From Algoriphagus aquimarinus (GTDB taxonomy: Bacteria; Bacteroidota; Bacteroidia; Cytophagales; Cyclobacteriaceae): a DNA stretch of 64,000 bases. The notes under the pieces were generated by a model, which saw only the letters and a list, made by a program, of their open reading frames with translations, made no database searches and was not told the origin of the DNA. Positions 26,096 to 34,786 of this stretch are shown here, piece after piece; the stretch's first letter is position 1, and each line of letters begins with the position of its first letter. The stretch spans positions 1-64,000 of the forward strand of contig NZ_VORW01000018.1 in NCBI RefSeq assembly GCF_007997215.1, read 5' to 3'. Both the position numbers and the translations under genes were made by a program.

Positions 26096-27055
26096 ATGCC
26101 TTTACTAGAAAACAACATCTACACCAGACCCAAGTGGTTGTTTAGCGGACACTTAGAGACAATTTACCCCTCACTTTTTAGAAAAGTTGTTGCGCCTATT
26201 CCCGTCACAGAGAGAATTTTAACTTCCGATGGAGATTTTCTTGATCTGGACTGGTATCGCCAAAACAAGTCCAAATTAGTCATTATCAGTCACGGACTGG
26301 AAGGCAATAGCACTCGCGCTTACATGCTTGGGATGGTAAATTCTTTTCTGAAAAATGGCTATGACGTACTTACCTGGAATTTTAGAAGCTGTAGCGATGA
26401 GATGAATAAGCAGGTTATTTTCTATCATTCTGGGGCTACCTACGATTTAGATTTGGTCGTGAAGCATGGGTATGATTCCTATGAAGAAATTAATCTAGTT
26501 GGTTTTAGTTTGGGTGGAAATCTGACTTTAAAATACTTGGGAGAAAAAGGAAATAGTCTTTCTAAAATTAATAGAGGTGTAGCGATTTCTGTCCCTTTAC
26601 ATTTAGGAAGTTCATCCAGAAAAATATCTGAAACCACAAACACCTTGTATTCCAAGCGCTTTTTGCGAAGCCTAAAAAAGAAAGTAATAGAAAAATCTGA
26701 CGCTCATCCAGGTCAAATCCCGGTAGAGACCTTGAGAAACATTAAAACTTTGGCTGATTTCGATGATTTTTTCACCGGCCCTCTTCATGGCTTCGCTGAT
26801 GCAGAGGAATACTACGAAGTGAATTCTTCCTTATACTTTCTGGATCAAATCAAAGTTCCCTCACTGGTCTTAAATGCCCTGAATGACCCATTTTTAAGCG
26901 AAAAATGCTTTCCCCGGACGCTAGCTAAAAAGTTGGATCAGGTATACTTCGAATTCCCAAAACATGGTGGTCATGTAGGATTCAGTCCTTCAAATTCTGA
27001 AAAACCTTATTATTCAGAACAAAGATCAGTTGAATTTATAAGCGCTGTTATCTAA
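26096..27055 (+). CDS. Alpha/beta-hydrolase, YheT-like
   Basis: 319 residues of the YheT/ABHD-like hydrolase family. The start has GHLETIYPSLFRK, then LDLDWYRQ, the oxyanion region VIISHGLEGNS, DVLTWNFRSCS, the nucleophile elbow GFSLGGN (serine), and the late acid and histidine in LNALNDPFL and KHGGHVGF. It is expected to act on carboxyl esters in the cytoplasm, but no substrate is known from the context. The gene is divergent from the E2 gene and followed 29 bases later by the YedK-like gene, probably one transcript. Confidence 0.9.
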   Translation: MPLLENNIYTRPKWLFSGHLETIYPSLFRKVVAPIPVTERILTSDGDFLDLDWYRQNKSKLVIISHGLEGNSTRAYMLGMVNSFLKNGYDVLTWNFRSCSDEMNKQVIFYHSGATYDLDLVVKHGYDSYEEINLVGFSLGGNLTLKYLGEKGNSLSKINRGVAISVPLHLGSSSRKISETTNTLYSKRFLRSLKKKVIEKSDAHPGQIPVETLRNIKTLADFDDFFTGPLHGFADAEEYYEVNSSLYFLDQIKVPSLVLNALNDPFLSEKCFPRTLAKKLDQVYFEFPKHGGHVGFSPSNSEKPYYSEQRSVEFISAVI

Positions 27056-27084
27056 CTTCCTGCCAATTACAGCGATATAAAATT

Positions 27085-27783
27085 ATGTGCGGACGATATT
27101 CCTTAAGCAAAAGTAAAGAAGAACTCGAAGAGCGATTTCAGGCAGAAATGTTTACCGATTTGAAGCCCCGATACAATATCGCTCCTACACAGCTAGTGCC
27201 TGTGATCACGTCGCAGAGCCCCAAGGGTTTTTCATATTTCTACTGGGGCATCACTCCTGAATTCGGGAAAAACAGACCTGTAGCTCAAAAGCTCATCAAT
27301 GCAAAAGCGGAAACTGTCAATGAAAAAATATCCTTCAAAACAGCTTTCAGACAACGGCGTTGCATCATTCCTGCGGATGGATTCTACGAATGGAAGCGCC
27401 TTGGCAAAAAAACCTCCGTCCCTTATAGATTCACTCTACGCGAAGATGAACTATTTTCTTTTGCAGGAATATGGGAAGAATATGAGTCTGTAAATGGAGA
27501 AACTCAACATACTTTTTTGATACTTACGACCACTCCAAATTCTGTGGTTTCTGACATTCATGACAGAATGCCTGTGATTCTGACTCGGGAATCCGAAAAA
27601 AAATGGTTAGACAAATACACGGAAGAAGAGGATCTTTTACCCTTGCTCAAACCCTATTCGGCTGATTCCATGATGGGCTTTACTGTTTCACCGTTAGTTA
27701 ATTCAGTACAGAATGACAGCCCAGCCATCATCCGCAAGACCTCACCTATGGATCAGCACGGAAATTACACGCTCTTTGGATAA
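27085..27783 (+). CDS. SOS-response-associated peptidase family (YedK/HMCES-like)
   Basis: 232 residues. The protein starts MCGRYSLS, so Cys2 becomes the N-terminal catalytic cysteine after Met removal. NIAPTQ, the substrate-binding AKAETVNEK with the glutamate, RRCIIPADGFYEWK, and the active-site histidine in DIHDRMPVIL are all present. HMCES/YedK proteins crosslink to abasic sites in single-stranded DNA and shield them. It lies in a likely operon with the upstream hydrolase. Confidence 0.95.
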   Translation: MCGRYSLSKSKEELEERFQAEMFTDLKPRYNIAPTQLVPVITSQSPKGFSYFYWGITPEFGKNRPVAQKLINAKAETVNEKISFKTAFRQRRCIIPADGFYEWKRLGKKTSVPYRFTLREDELFSFAGIWEEYESVNGETQHTFLILTTTPNSVVSDIHDRMPVILTRESEKKWLDKYTEEEDLLPLLKPYSADSMMGFTVSPLVNSVQNDSPAIIRKTSPMDQHGNYTLFG

Positions 27784-27867
27784 TTCATACTCTAATCCTT
27801 GTCCTTTTTGCTAGAGTAAATTGATCTCGCGATATTGTGAGTCAATTTTAAGACAACCCAAATTGAC

Positions 27868-28866
27868 ATGCAAAAATCCAGAATCCTAGGAGTTGGTCAT
27901 TATGTACCTGAGCGAATTGTGACAAACAATGAGCTCTCCGAGATGATGAACACGAATAACGAATGGATCGTCGAAAGAACTGGAATAGAATCTAGACATT
28001 GGTTTACACCTGGAGTGGATACGGTGACAAGTATGTCAAAGTATGCCTCTGAAATGGCCCTAGAACGTGCTGGAGTTAAACCTGAAGAAATAGACTTCAT
28101 CGTGTTTGCTACCATTACTCCTGACTATTTTATCCCTGGAAATGGAGTATTACTTCAGCGAGAATTGGGCATGGGAACCATTGGTGCGCTAGATATTCGT
28201 AATGCCTGTTCCGGATTTATTTATGCCCTATCCATCGCAGATCAGTTTATCAAAACTGGGATGTACAAAAAAATACTCGTGGTCGGCGCTGAGATTCAGT
28301 CTTCTGCTTTAGACAAAAGTGATGAAGGGCGCTCAAGCTCTGTGATTTTCGCAGATGGAGCAGGTGCCGCAGTACTCGGGGCTGTAGAATCAGATCAACC
28401 GGGAATTCTATCTACACATCTTCACTCTCAAGGCGAGCATGCAGAAGAATTGTATTGTAAAGACCCAGGAAGTAGTCGGGAAGTCAGGCTATCTCCAGAG
28501 CTCATCGAATCAGGTAGTTTTTTCTTAAAGATGAACGGAAATGCCGTTTTCAAGCATGCAGTAGTGAGATTTATGGAAGTGATCAAGGAAGCACTTGACG
28601 CAAATCAGCTCGACCAATCTGCTATAGATTTACTCGTTCCGCATCAAGCTAATCTCAGAATCAGCCAATACATTCAAAAGCAGTTAGGCCTTCCTGATGA
28701 AAAGGTATTTAACAATATCATGACCAAAGGAAATACAACAGCTGCTACGATCCCCATTGCACTAAGTGAAGCTTGGGAACAAGGAAAAATAAAGGAAGGT
28801 GATTTAATTTGCCTTGCTGCATTTGGCTCTGGATTCACTTGGGCTTCCGCTTTACTTCAATGGTAA
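27868..28866 (+). CDS. 3-oxoacyl-ACP synthase III family protein
   Basis: 332 residues. This is a KAS III thiolase-fold enzyme with the Cys-His-Asn triad: Cys114 in RNACSGF, the histidine in VPHQANLR, and the asparagine in GNTTAAT. The N-terminal start ILGVGHYVPERIVTN and NEWIVERTGIESRH are the FabH pattern. FabH starts fatty acid synthesis by condensing acetyl-CoA with malonyl-ACP. No plsX, fabD or acpP is next to it, so it may be a paralogue for another acyl chain rather than the housekeeping FabH. The following gene begins on the base after its stop codon. Confidence 0.92.
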   Translation: MQKSRILGVGHYVPERIVTNNELSEMMNTNNEWIVERTGIESRHWFTPGVDTVTSMSKYASEMALERAGVKPEEIDFIVFATITPDYFIPGNGVLLQRELGMGTIGALDIRNACSGFIYALSIADQFIKTGMYKKILVVGAEIQSSALDKSDEGRSSSVIFADGAGAAVLGAVESDQPGILSTHLHSQGEHAEELYCKDPGSSREVRLSPELIESGSFFLKMNGNAVFKHAVVRFMEVIKEALDANQLDQSAIDLLVPHQANLRISQYIQKQLGLPDEKVFNNIMTKGNTTAATIPIALSEAWEQGKIKEGDLICLAAFGSGFTWASALLQW

Positions 28867-29421
28867 ATGCCTGAAAAATCAACTCATGTAGATATTGAAC
28901 TTTGGCTAAACAAGGAAATCATTCCACGTCAAAACAGCCTTAAAGCTATATTTTGGGAGATTTTAGGAGAGGTAGGGAATTCAGTTGACCCTGAAAGTCT
29001 CAAACAAATCCATCCTGCTAGTCTGGGGGCTAAACTTTCAAAGGGAAATGATCTCTTAGGATATCCTTATCAAGTATTGGATTTGATCAGAGACTTTGAC
29101 AGGAAGGAAGGGTTGAATATCCGGGTATTAAACTGGTTTGGTCATGGACTATTTCTTTTTATCTTATTAGGCAAAAACCATCCTAAAGCTCCTTTTGAGC
29201 AGCTACGCAAAAACGATTGGGCGTTTGATCTATCCCCTACTCCTTGGGAATACCCAGAAACACTACGTAAAGGAGCATTCACTAATTCCCCGACATCTGG
29301 GGATTTTAAAAAATCTACCTTTTATCAATGGCATAAACCCATTCAGATTTCAGGAGAAAAAATCGCTATTGAGGATAAGATTTTGGATGAACTAAAAAAA
29401 TTGATATTCTTATTATGCTAA
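28867..29421 (+). CDS. Unknown protein translationally coupled to the KAS III gene
   Basis: 184 residues with no motif I recognise. Its ATG directly follows the TAA of the KAS III gene, which indicates a coupled two-gene unit. No signal peptide is seen; the chain is mixed, with the hydrophobic segment WFGHGLFLFILL in the middle and basic and aromatic residues near the C-terminus (FKKSTFYQWHKPIQ). The composition fits a soluble protein. A role with the KAS III enzyme is suggested only by position. Confidence 0.75.
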   Translation: MPEKSTHVDIELWLNKEIIPRQNSLKAIFWEILGEVGNSVDPESLKQIHPASLGAKLSKGNDLLGYPYQVLDLIRDFDRKEGLNIRVLNWFGHGLFLFILLGKNHPKAPFEQLRKNDWAFDLSPTPWEYPETLRKGAFTNSPTSGDFKKSTFYQWHKPIQISGEKIAIEDKILDELKKLIFLLC

Positions 29422-29544
29422 AAAATGGGATAAAGCTGGAATTAACTTATTTTTAAACAGGAATCGAGAACATTCGTACACTATTCAGATTCTCTTTTTG
29501 ACGGATTCAGAAAACCCCCTGAGTCAATTCGAAACTAAAACTAT

Positions 29545-31113
29545 ATGAAATACATCCTAATCGCATTAATTCTTCTCAGCACTCCACTGTTTGCGCAAGA
29601 AAGCGCGGTGGTTCGCCAGTACAATTCGGACTCTACATTGATGGCTACTGGAGTTATTACTAATGCAGTAAGAGAAGGATTATGGAAATACTACAACCCT
29701 AAGACCAACACTTTACTCACTGAAGGATCTTTCAAGAACGGGCTAAGGAATGGCACCTGGAGCAGTTTTTATCCAGATGGAAAAAGAAAAATGGTAGCCG
29801 AATATAGAGAAGGTATACTTTTCGGCACATCGAAATTATACGATGCCGAAGGTGCCTTGAAGCAAGAGATGGTTTTTCAGGATTCTACACTCGTAGGTAG
29901 ATATATAGAATATTATGGTAAAACGGGTGTTCCAGATTACATTGATCCGTCACAGATTTATGTGGAAGGCCAGTACGAAAACAGCAAGAAAACTGGTCAG
30001 TGGTTGCAGTACTATGAATTCGGCGAACTGGCACTAAGAGAATTTTATGTTAACGGAGTAAGAGAAGGCCCCTTTCTAGAGTACGATCAAGAGGGTGTAC
30101 TGATCACCGAGGCCGTATACAAAAATGGAGAACTGGAAGGCGCATTTAAAAGACTTACCTATCCAAACCTAGTGGTGGAAGAGGGAAATTATAAAAATGG
30201 TAAAAAAATAGGGGAATGGATACGCTATTTCCCCGGTACCAAATCAAAAGAATCTGAAGAGTTTTTCGATGAAAATGGTAAGAGAATCGGTACCTGGAGG
30301 TATTTCTACGAGAATCAACGACTTGCAAGAATAGAGAAATATGAGAACGGAATTGCGGTAGGAACATGGGAAGAATATTTTCCTAACAAGTCAATTGCCA
30401 AGCGCAAAACTTACGATCTGGGCGTGCCCGTTGGCGATTATGTAGAATATCACAGCACTGGACAAATTTCAGTTTCCGGTGTATATCAAAATGGTATGAA
30501 GACGGGCATTTGGAAAAGTTTTTTTCCTGATGGAGAAATTTACTCAATCGGTGAATATAGAAATGACCTCAAAACTGGTCTTTGGAAATATTTCAATAAA
30601 ATAGGAATCCTAGTAGCTGAAGGAGAGTATACGCTCGGTCTGGAAAACGGACAATGGGTTTATTATTACGATGGAGGACAACTTAAATCTGTCGGGAGTT
30701 ATAACATTGGTTTTGAAGATGGTATTTGGGGGCTATTCTATGATAATAAGCAACTTACTCAAGAAGAATTCTGGGACAATGGACGACTAATGAATGTAAG
30801 CGAATACAAATCCTATGACGGAAGTGAAATTCTGGACAAAGGCACTTTGAAGGACAGTAACGGAACTAGAATCACTTACTATGTAAATGGCAAGAAAGAA
30901 TCTGAGGGAAATTACAACTCCGGAAAAGCTGATGGTACATGGATCTTTTACCATGAAAACGGCAGAAAAGCGTCCGAAGGCCGGATGAAAGATGGAAGAA
31001 AAGAAGGACCTTGGAGATATTACAATCCTGCTGGGCGATTAGAGGATTTGATCAATTATAAAGACGATGAGATACAAGAAGAAACCATTTCAAGCCTTCT
31101 CAATTTCAACTAA
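29545..31113 (+). CDS. Exported YwqK/MORN-type repeat protein
   Basis: 522 residues. A signal peptide (MKYILIALILLSTPLFAQ) is followed by more than a dozen repeats of about 23 residues with the pattern GxWxxYYxxGxLxxxGxYxxGxxxG, for example RDGTWSSFYPDGKRKMVAEY-like units. Repeats of this YwqK/MORN kind build elongated beta-hairpin structures. Many proteins with them are annotated toxin-antitoxin YwqK antitoxins, but here the protein is exported and has no toxin partner, so an envelope or surface structural role is more likely. It is followed by the small 53-residue gene. Confidence 0.88.
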   Translation: MKYILIALILLSTPLFAQESAVVRQYNSDSTLMATGVITNAVREGLWKYYNPKTNTLLTEGSFKNGLRNGTWSSFYPDGKRKMVAEYREGILFGTSKLYDAEGALKQEMVFQDSTLVGRYIEYYGKTGVPDYIDPSQIYVEGQYENSKKTGQWLQYYEFGELALREFYVNGVREGPFLEYDQEGVLITEAVYKNGELEGAFKRLTYPNLVVEEGNYKNGKKIGEWIRYFPGTKSKESEEFFDENGKRIGTWRYFYENQRLARIEKYENGIAVGTWEEYFPNKSIAKRKTYDLGVPVGDYVEYHSTGQISVSGVYQNGMKTGIWKSFFPDGEIYSIGEYRNDLKTGLWKYFNKIGILVAEGEYTLGLENGQWVYYYDGGQLKSVGSYNIGFEDGIWGLFYDNKQLTQEEFWDNGRLMNVSEYKSYDGSEILDKGTLKDSNGTRITYYVNGKKESEGNYNSGKADGTWIFYHENGRKASEGRMKDGRKEGPWRYYNPAGRLEDLINYKDDEIQEETISSLLNFN

Positions 31114-31159
31114 AGCATAACAATTTTCCAACTTCACAGGTTAATTTCTTAAAACTCTT

Positions 31160-31321
31160 ATGTTCGGATTATTTAAAAAGAAATCAGAAAAGGAAAAACT
31201 TCAGGAAGCTTATTCCAAAAAATTGGCTGAAGTACATAAAGCATCACAAGTGAATAGAAAAGAAGCAGACCGACTATCTGCAGAAGCAGAAGAGATCGCT
31301 AAAAAGATTGACTTAGCATAA
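31160..31321 (+). CDS. Small DUF6435/Lacal_2735-type protein, 53 residues
   Basis: The short frame encodes MFGLFKKKSEKEKLQEAYSK then KLAEVHKASQVNRKEADRLS, ending EAEEIAKKIDLA. The MFGLFKKKSEKEKLQ start, the NR..AD segment and the AEEI..KI end match the small cytoplasmic Lacal_2735 family common in marine Bacteroidota. It is a basic N-terminal stub and an amphipathic helix. It sits 46 bases after the YwqK-like gene; function unknown. Confidence 0.8.
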   Translation: MFGLFKKKSEKEKLQEAYSKKLAEVHKASQVNRKEADRLSAEAEEIAKKIDLA

Positions 31322-31487
31322 AAAGTATTTCGTGTTACCGCACACACTACTTAAACACAGTATTTTGATTTTCACTTAATTACAATTATATTCAATCACT
31401 ATTTCAGCTAGTCCTGTAGGATTTTTTTTAACTAAATAGTTTATTTAAGGGTGATTGAGCTACGGACGACAAATTTTAATCTTTTTT
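31322..31487. other. AT-rich gap before a plus-strand terminator
   Basis: No gene is visible. The segment either forms a long 3' tail of the 53-residue gene or encodes a short RNA ending at the 31488-31518 terminator. A weak hairpin followed by T residues lies at about 31411-31430. Confidence 0.4.
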
Positions 31488-31518
31488 AGCTCGGGCTTAA
31501 ACCCGAGCTTTTTTTTAT
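31488..31518 (+). terminator. Strong plus-strand terminator
   Basis: AGCTCGGG and CCCGAGCT form an eight-base perfect stem with the loop CTTAAA-type, followed by eight T on the plus strand. No U tract follows on the minus strand, so it ends a left-to-right transcript and not the isomerase that converges on it. Nearest plus-strand gene is 170 bases upstream. Confidence 0.85.
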
Positions 31519-32036
31519 TTCCTAGAATAGTCATCTTCCACTCTCACAATGTCCTCTTCATTGGAAGGATTTTCAGGATCCACATGCATCCATATTTCCG
31601 CTACGATACCCCAAGTATTTAAGCCTACCAAGCGGTGGCGTTCACCTTGCTTCAATGATACTGTCTCATTCAACAGCATTTTTTCCAATGTGCCGAGCGC
31701 ATCAGTTTCGCTTCGTACTATTCCAGATTCGCCGTTAATTAATTTCCAAAGTTCTGCTCTTCGAAAATGATATTGCCAAGAAAGGCGAGCACCCGGAGCT
31801 ACCAATAAAAATTTGGGACTCAACTTCTGCTCTAGCTGCTCTTCGGAAAGGGTAACATCCTCGAAGAACATAGCTCTAAACTCCCGGATCTGACTTTCAT
31901 CCAACACGAAAAACCCTCCCCAAGGCCTCGTCTGGTCCACTTTGGAGATCCTAAATCCTTTTTCATTCAAAAAGTCTTCAACTTTTCTGAATACCTCTTC
32001 TTTGCCCAGATCGGCATCAATGTCTATTAAATTCAT
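31515..32036 (-). CDS. Cupin-family isomerase-like protein (mannose-6-phosphate isomerase type II-like)
   Basis: 173 residues of a single cupin. Near the N-terminus is TRPWGGFFVL; the metal-site histidines lie in WQYHFRRAELWKLI and RHRLVGL, and the C-terminus AEIWMHVDPENPSNEEDIVR carries the usual family ending. Bacteroidota proteins of this type are labelled phosphoheptose or mannose-6-phosphate isomerase; the precise sugar phosphate is unproven. It stands alone on its strand. Confidence 0.8.
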   Translation of the reverse strand: MNLIDIDADLGKEEVFRKVEDFLNEKGFRISKVDQTRPWGGFFVLDESQIREFRAMFFEDVTLSEEQLEQKLSPKFLLVAPGARLSWQYHFRRAELWKLINGESGIVRSETDALGTLEKMLLNETVSLKQGERHRLVGLNTWGIVAEIWMHVDPENPSNEEDIVRVEDDYSRK

Positions 32037-32232
32037 ATTGTTTTCAGTAATACGTTTCTCAAAAATACTTATTTCATTCTGAAAATAAATCCTTCCACAA
32101 TCTTCTTGACTTTAAATTATTTTATGAAAACAAGACCAAAACACTCAATTATTCCTAGATATACCAACAAATACACTCCGGTTATCTTATTTTTTTGGAA
32201 AAGTATTTTTTGAAGATTAAAAATTACCGTAA

Positions 32233-32249
32233 TTCAAGTTTAACTTGAA
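32233..32249. promoter_or_regulatory. Near-perfect palindrome upstream of a tiny reading frame
   Basis: TTCAAGTTTAACTTGAA is a 17-base palindrome with only the centre unpaired, four bases before the ATG of a possible 29-residue frame at 32253. It has the size of a dimeric regulator site. No regulator is identified. Confidence 0.4.
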
Positions 32250-32252
32250 CCT

Positions 32253-32342
32253 ATGCACCTAATAAACCCTCAACAGGTAATCGACAAAATGGACGGAGTG
32301 GTTTGTGTAACGCATTTTCAGGACGAGACAACTTTACAATAA
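32253..32342 (+). CDS. Possible 29-residue peptide
   Basis: The frame reads MHLINPQQVIDKMDGVVCVT then HFQDETTLQ and stops two bases into the glnN terminator. Its only support is the palindrome just upstream and the protein-like composition. A chance frame or a fragment is equally possible. Confidence 0.25.
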   Translation: MHLINPQQVIDKMDGVVCVTHFQDETTLQ

Positions 32343-32370
32343 AAAAAGCCGTCCCCAATGGGACGGCTTT
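32341..32370 (-). terminator. Terminator of glnN
   Basis: AAAGCCGTCCC and GGGACGGCTTT form an eleven-base stem with a short loop, followed on the minus strand by a run of seven T. It is 21 bases past the glnN stop. Confidence 0.92.
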
Positions 32371-32391
32371 CGATGTTAAAAATGGAAAATC

Positions 32392-34554
32392 CTATCTAAG
32401 GAAAAGCATTTCTCTATACTTCACTAATGGCCAAGACTCATCGTCAACCAAAAGCTCCAGTTTATCTACTGCATATCTGATTTTCTCGAAGTAAGCTTCT
32501 TTGACATCAGTCTGGTAGCCTTTCGCCATTTTAACGATGTCTTCTTCTTTGTTAAGTTTCTTACGAGCTTCTACCATCGCAGTGATATTAGATTTCAAAG
32601 ATTCAATATGCTTAGATACTTCTTTGATCGTCTCTACTGCAGCAGTATTATCCAAACCTAGACCTTTCAATCCATTTGCATTTTGGATGATTTTGTTTTG
32701 GTATAGAATAGCAGTTGGAATAATATGATTCAATGCCAAATCTCCCATCACACGACCTTCAATTTGAATCTTCTTCATGAAGCTTTCAAGCATGATTTCG
32801 TGACGAGCATGAACTTCTATTCCATTCATTACATTGTGTTTTTCGAAAAGCTCTTTTGTAGCTTTAGTAGAATACACATCCAATGCAGAAGGTGTTGATT
32901 TCAAATTAGACAAACCTCTTTTCTGTGCTTCTGCTGCCCACTCATCAGAGTAGCCATCGCCTTCGAACCTTACTTTCTTGCTATCCTTGATGTATTTTCT
33001 CAATACGTTTACGATTGCAATCTTCTTCTCTTTACCGGCAGTCATTTCTTTCTCAATGTCTTTAGCCATTTCTACCAACACATCTGCAACAATTACATTC
33101 AATACAGTCATTGGCCCAGCCACATTCGCCTGAGAACCTACCGCACGGAATTCGAATTTGTTACCTGTGAAAGCAAAAGGAGAAGTTCTGTTTCTATCAG
33201 TATTATCAAGGATGATTTCAGGAATCTTTGAGATACCCAATTTCATATACATGTTGTCACCTTTCTCGATTTTGATGTTGCCATTTTTCTCAAGCTCATT
33301 CAAAACTTCAGTAAGTGTAGCTCCTAAGAATACAGAGATAATTGCTGGAGGCGCTTCGTTAGCACCTAGACGGTGATCATTACCCGCAGAAGCGATACTT
33401 GCTCTCAGAAGGTCAGCGTTATCGTAGACAGCTTTTACAGTTGCTACTAAGAAGGTAAGGAATTGTAGGTTTTCTCTTGCAGAATTACTTGGCTGGAATA
33501 AGTTAACCCCTGTGTCTGTAATCAAAGACCAGTTATTATGCTTACCACTACCATTTACACCTGCAAATGGCTTCTCATGAAGAAGGACTTTCAAGTCATG
33601 TCTTTCAGCTACTTTATCCATCACATCCATCAACAATTGGTTGTGATCTGTTGCTTTGTTTATTTCTTCGAACAAAGGAGCAACTTCAAACTGACCAGGA
33701 GCAACTTCATTATGTCTTGTCATTACAGGAATTCCCAATTTGAGCGCTTCGTTTTCGAAGTCAACCATGAAATCCTTTACTCTAGTAGGAATTGATCCGA
33801 AATAGTGATCATCCAATTGCTGACCTCTTGCAGGGCTGTGTCCGAAAACAGTTCTTCCACCCATTACCAAATCTGGTCTTGCCGTGAATAGAGCTTTATC
33901 GATCACAAAATATTCTTGCTCTATACCTAAAGAAGGAGTGATTTTTCTAACATTTCTATCAAATAATTGACAGATAGCTACCGCTGCTTCATTGATTGCT
34001 TCTACTGATTTCAACAATGGCGTTTTGTAATCCAATGCCTCACCTGTGTAAGACACAAATATGGTAGGGATACAAAGTGTGTTTTCAAATATAAAAATCG
34101 GAGAAGTAGGATCCCATGCAGTATAACCTCTAGCCTCAAAAGTTGAGCGGATACCACCATTAGGGAAAGAAGATGCATCTGGTTCTTGCTGTACAAGTGC
34201 ACTTCCTTTGAATTTCTCTAAACCACTAAAGGCATCGAAAAATGAATCATGTTTCTCAGCTGTTGATCCAGTTAGCGGCTGAAACCAGTGAGTATAATGT
34301 GTAACCCCTTTGGATAATGCCCAAGTTTTTACAGCGGAAGCTACTTCTTCTGCAGTTGAACTATCAATCTTGCTTCCTTTATCGATAGCTTCCATCACTC
34401 TTTTGTAAGCTGAAGGTGCCAAAGACACTCTCATTTGAGCTGTTCCAAAAGTGTTTACACCAAAAAAGTCTGAGATTTTGTTGGATGGTGCCGTAACAGT
34501 TACTCGCTGTCTTGACTGCACCATTGCTAGGGCTTGTTGTCTGAGTGTTGCCAT
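32392..34554 (-). CDS. glnN: Glutamine synthetase type III
   Basis: 720 residues from the ATG at 34554; the frame is open ten residues further to 34584, but the later ATG gives the usual MATLRQQAL start. Type III enzymes are about 700-730 residues, twice as long as type I, and typical of Bacteroidota. It makes glutamine from glutamate and ammonia with ATP. Family segments are RPWFQPLTG-like HWFQPLTGSTAEKHD, GIEQEYFVID, VMTRHNEVAPGQFEVAP, GVNGSGKHNNWSL and GNDHRLGANEAPP. It is monocistronic with a TATTTTTG -7-like element upstream at about 34590. Confidence 0.97.
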   Translation of the reverse strand: MATLRQQALAMVQSRQRVTVTAPSNKISDFFGVNTFGTAQMRVSLAPSAYKRVMEAIDKGSKIDSSTAEEVASAVKTWALSKGVTHYTHWFQPLTGSTAEKHDSFFDAFSGLEKFKGSALVQQEPDASSFPNGGIRSTFEARGYTAWDPTSPIFIFENTLCIPTIFVSYTGEALDYKTPLLKSVEAINEAAVAICQLFDRNVRKITPSLGIEQEYFVIDKALFTARPDLVMGGRTVFGHSPARGQQLDDHYFGSIPTRVKDFMVDFENEALKLGIPVMTRHNEVAPGQFEVAPLFEEINKATDHNQLLMDVMDKVAERHDLKVLLHEKPFAGVNGSGKHNNWSLITDTGVNLFQPSNSARENLQFLTFLVATVKAVYDNADLLRASIASAGNDHRLGANEAPPAIISVFLGATLTEVLNELEKNGNIKIEKGDNMYMKLGISKIPEIILDNTDRNRTSPFAFTGNKFEFRAVGSQANVAGPMTVLNVIVADVLVEMAKDIEKEMTAGKEKKIAIVNVLRKYIKDSKKVRFEGDGYSDEWAAEAQKRGLSNLKSTPSALDVYSTKATKELFEKHNVMNGIEVHARHEIMLESFMKKIQIEGRVMGDLALNHIIPTAILYQNKIIQNANGLKGLGLDNTAAVETIKEVSKHIESLKSNITAMVEARKKLNKEEDIVKMAKGYQTDVKEAYFEKIRYAVDKLELLVDDESWPLVKYREMLFLR

Positions 34555-34731
34555 TTCTACAATATGTGGTTTAAATTTATACACACAAAAATAGAAAAAT
34601 ATGTATTCGAAAATGCTTTTGAGTCATTTTTGACCTCGATTTTCTAAAAAATTACACTTTTTTCAATAATTCATAGTAAAAACGCGCCAATATCGGGCAA
34701 ACTAGGTGAATACCGAAGGAAAATTGGAGAA

Positions 34732-34761
34732 TTGAAAACATGCGAAGATTAATTACCTTTG
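34732..34761 (+). promoter_or_regulatory. Promoter of mtaB
   Basis: TTG at 34732-34734 and TACCTTTG (TAnnTTTG) at 34754-34761 are 19 bases apart, the usual Bacteroidota -33/-7 spacing. The start should be near 34767, giving a 20-base leader before the GTG at 34787. Confidence 0.65.
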
Positions 34762-34786
34762 CAATCTCATTGTCAGAAGCGTAATT

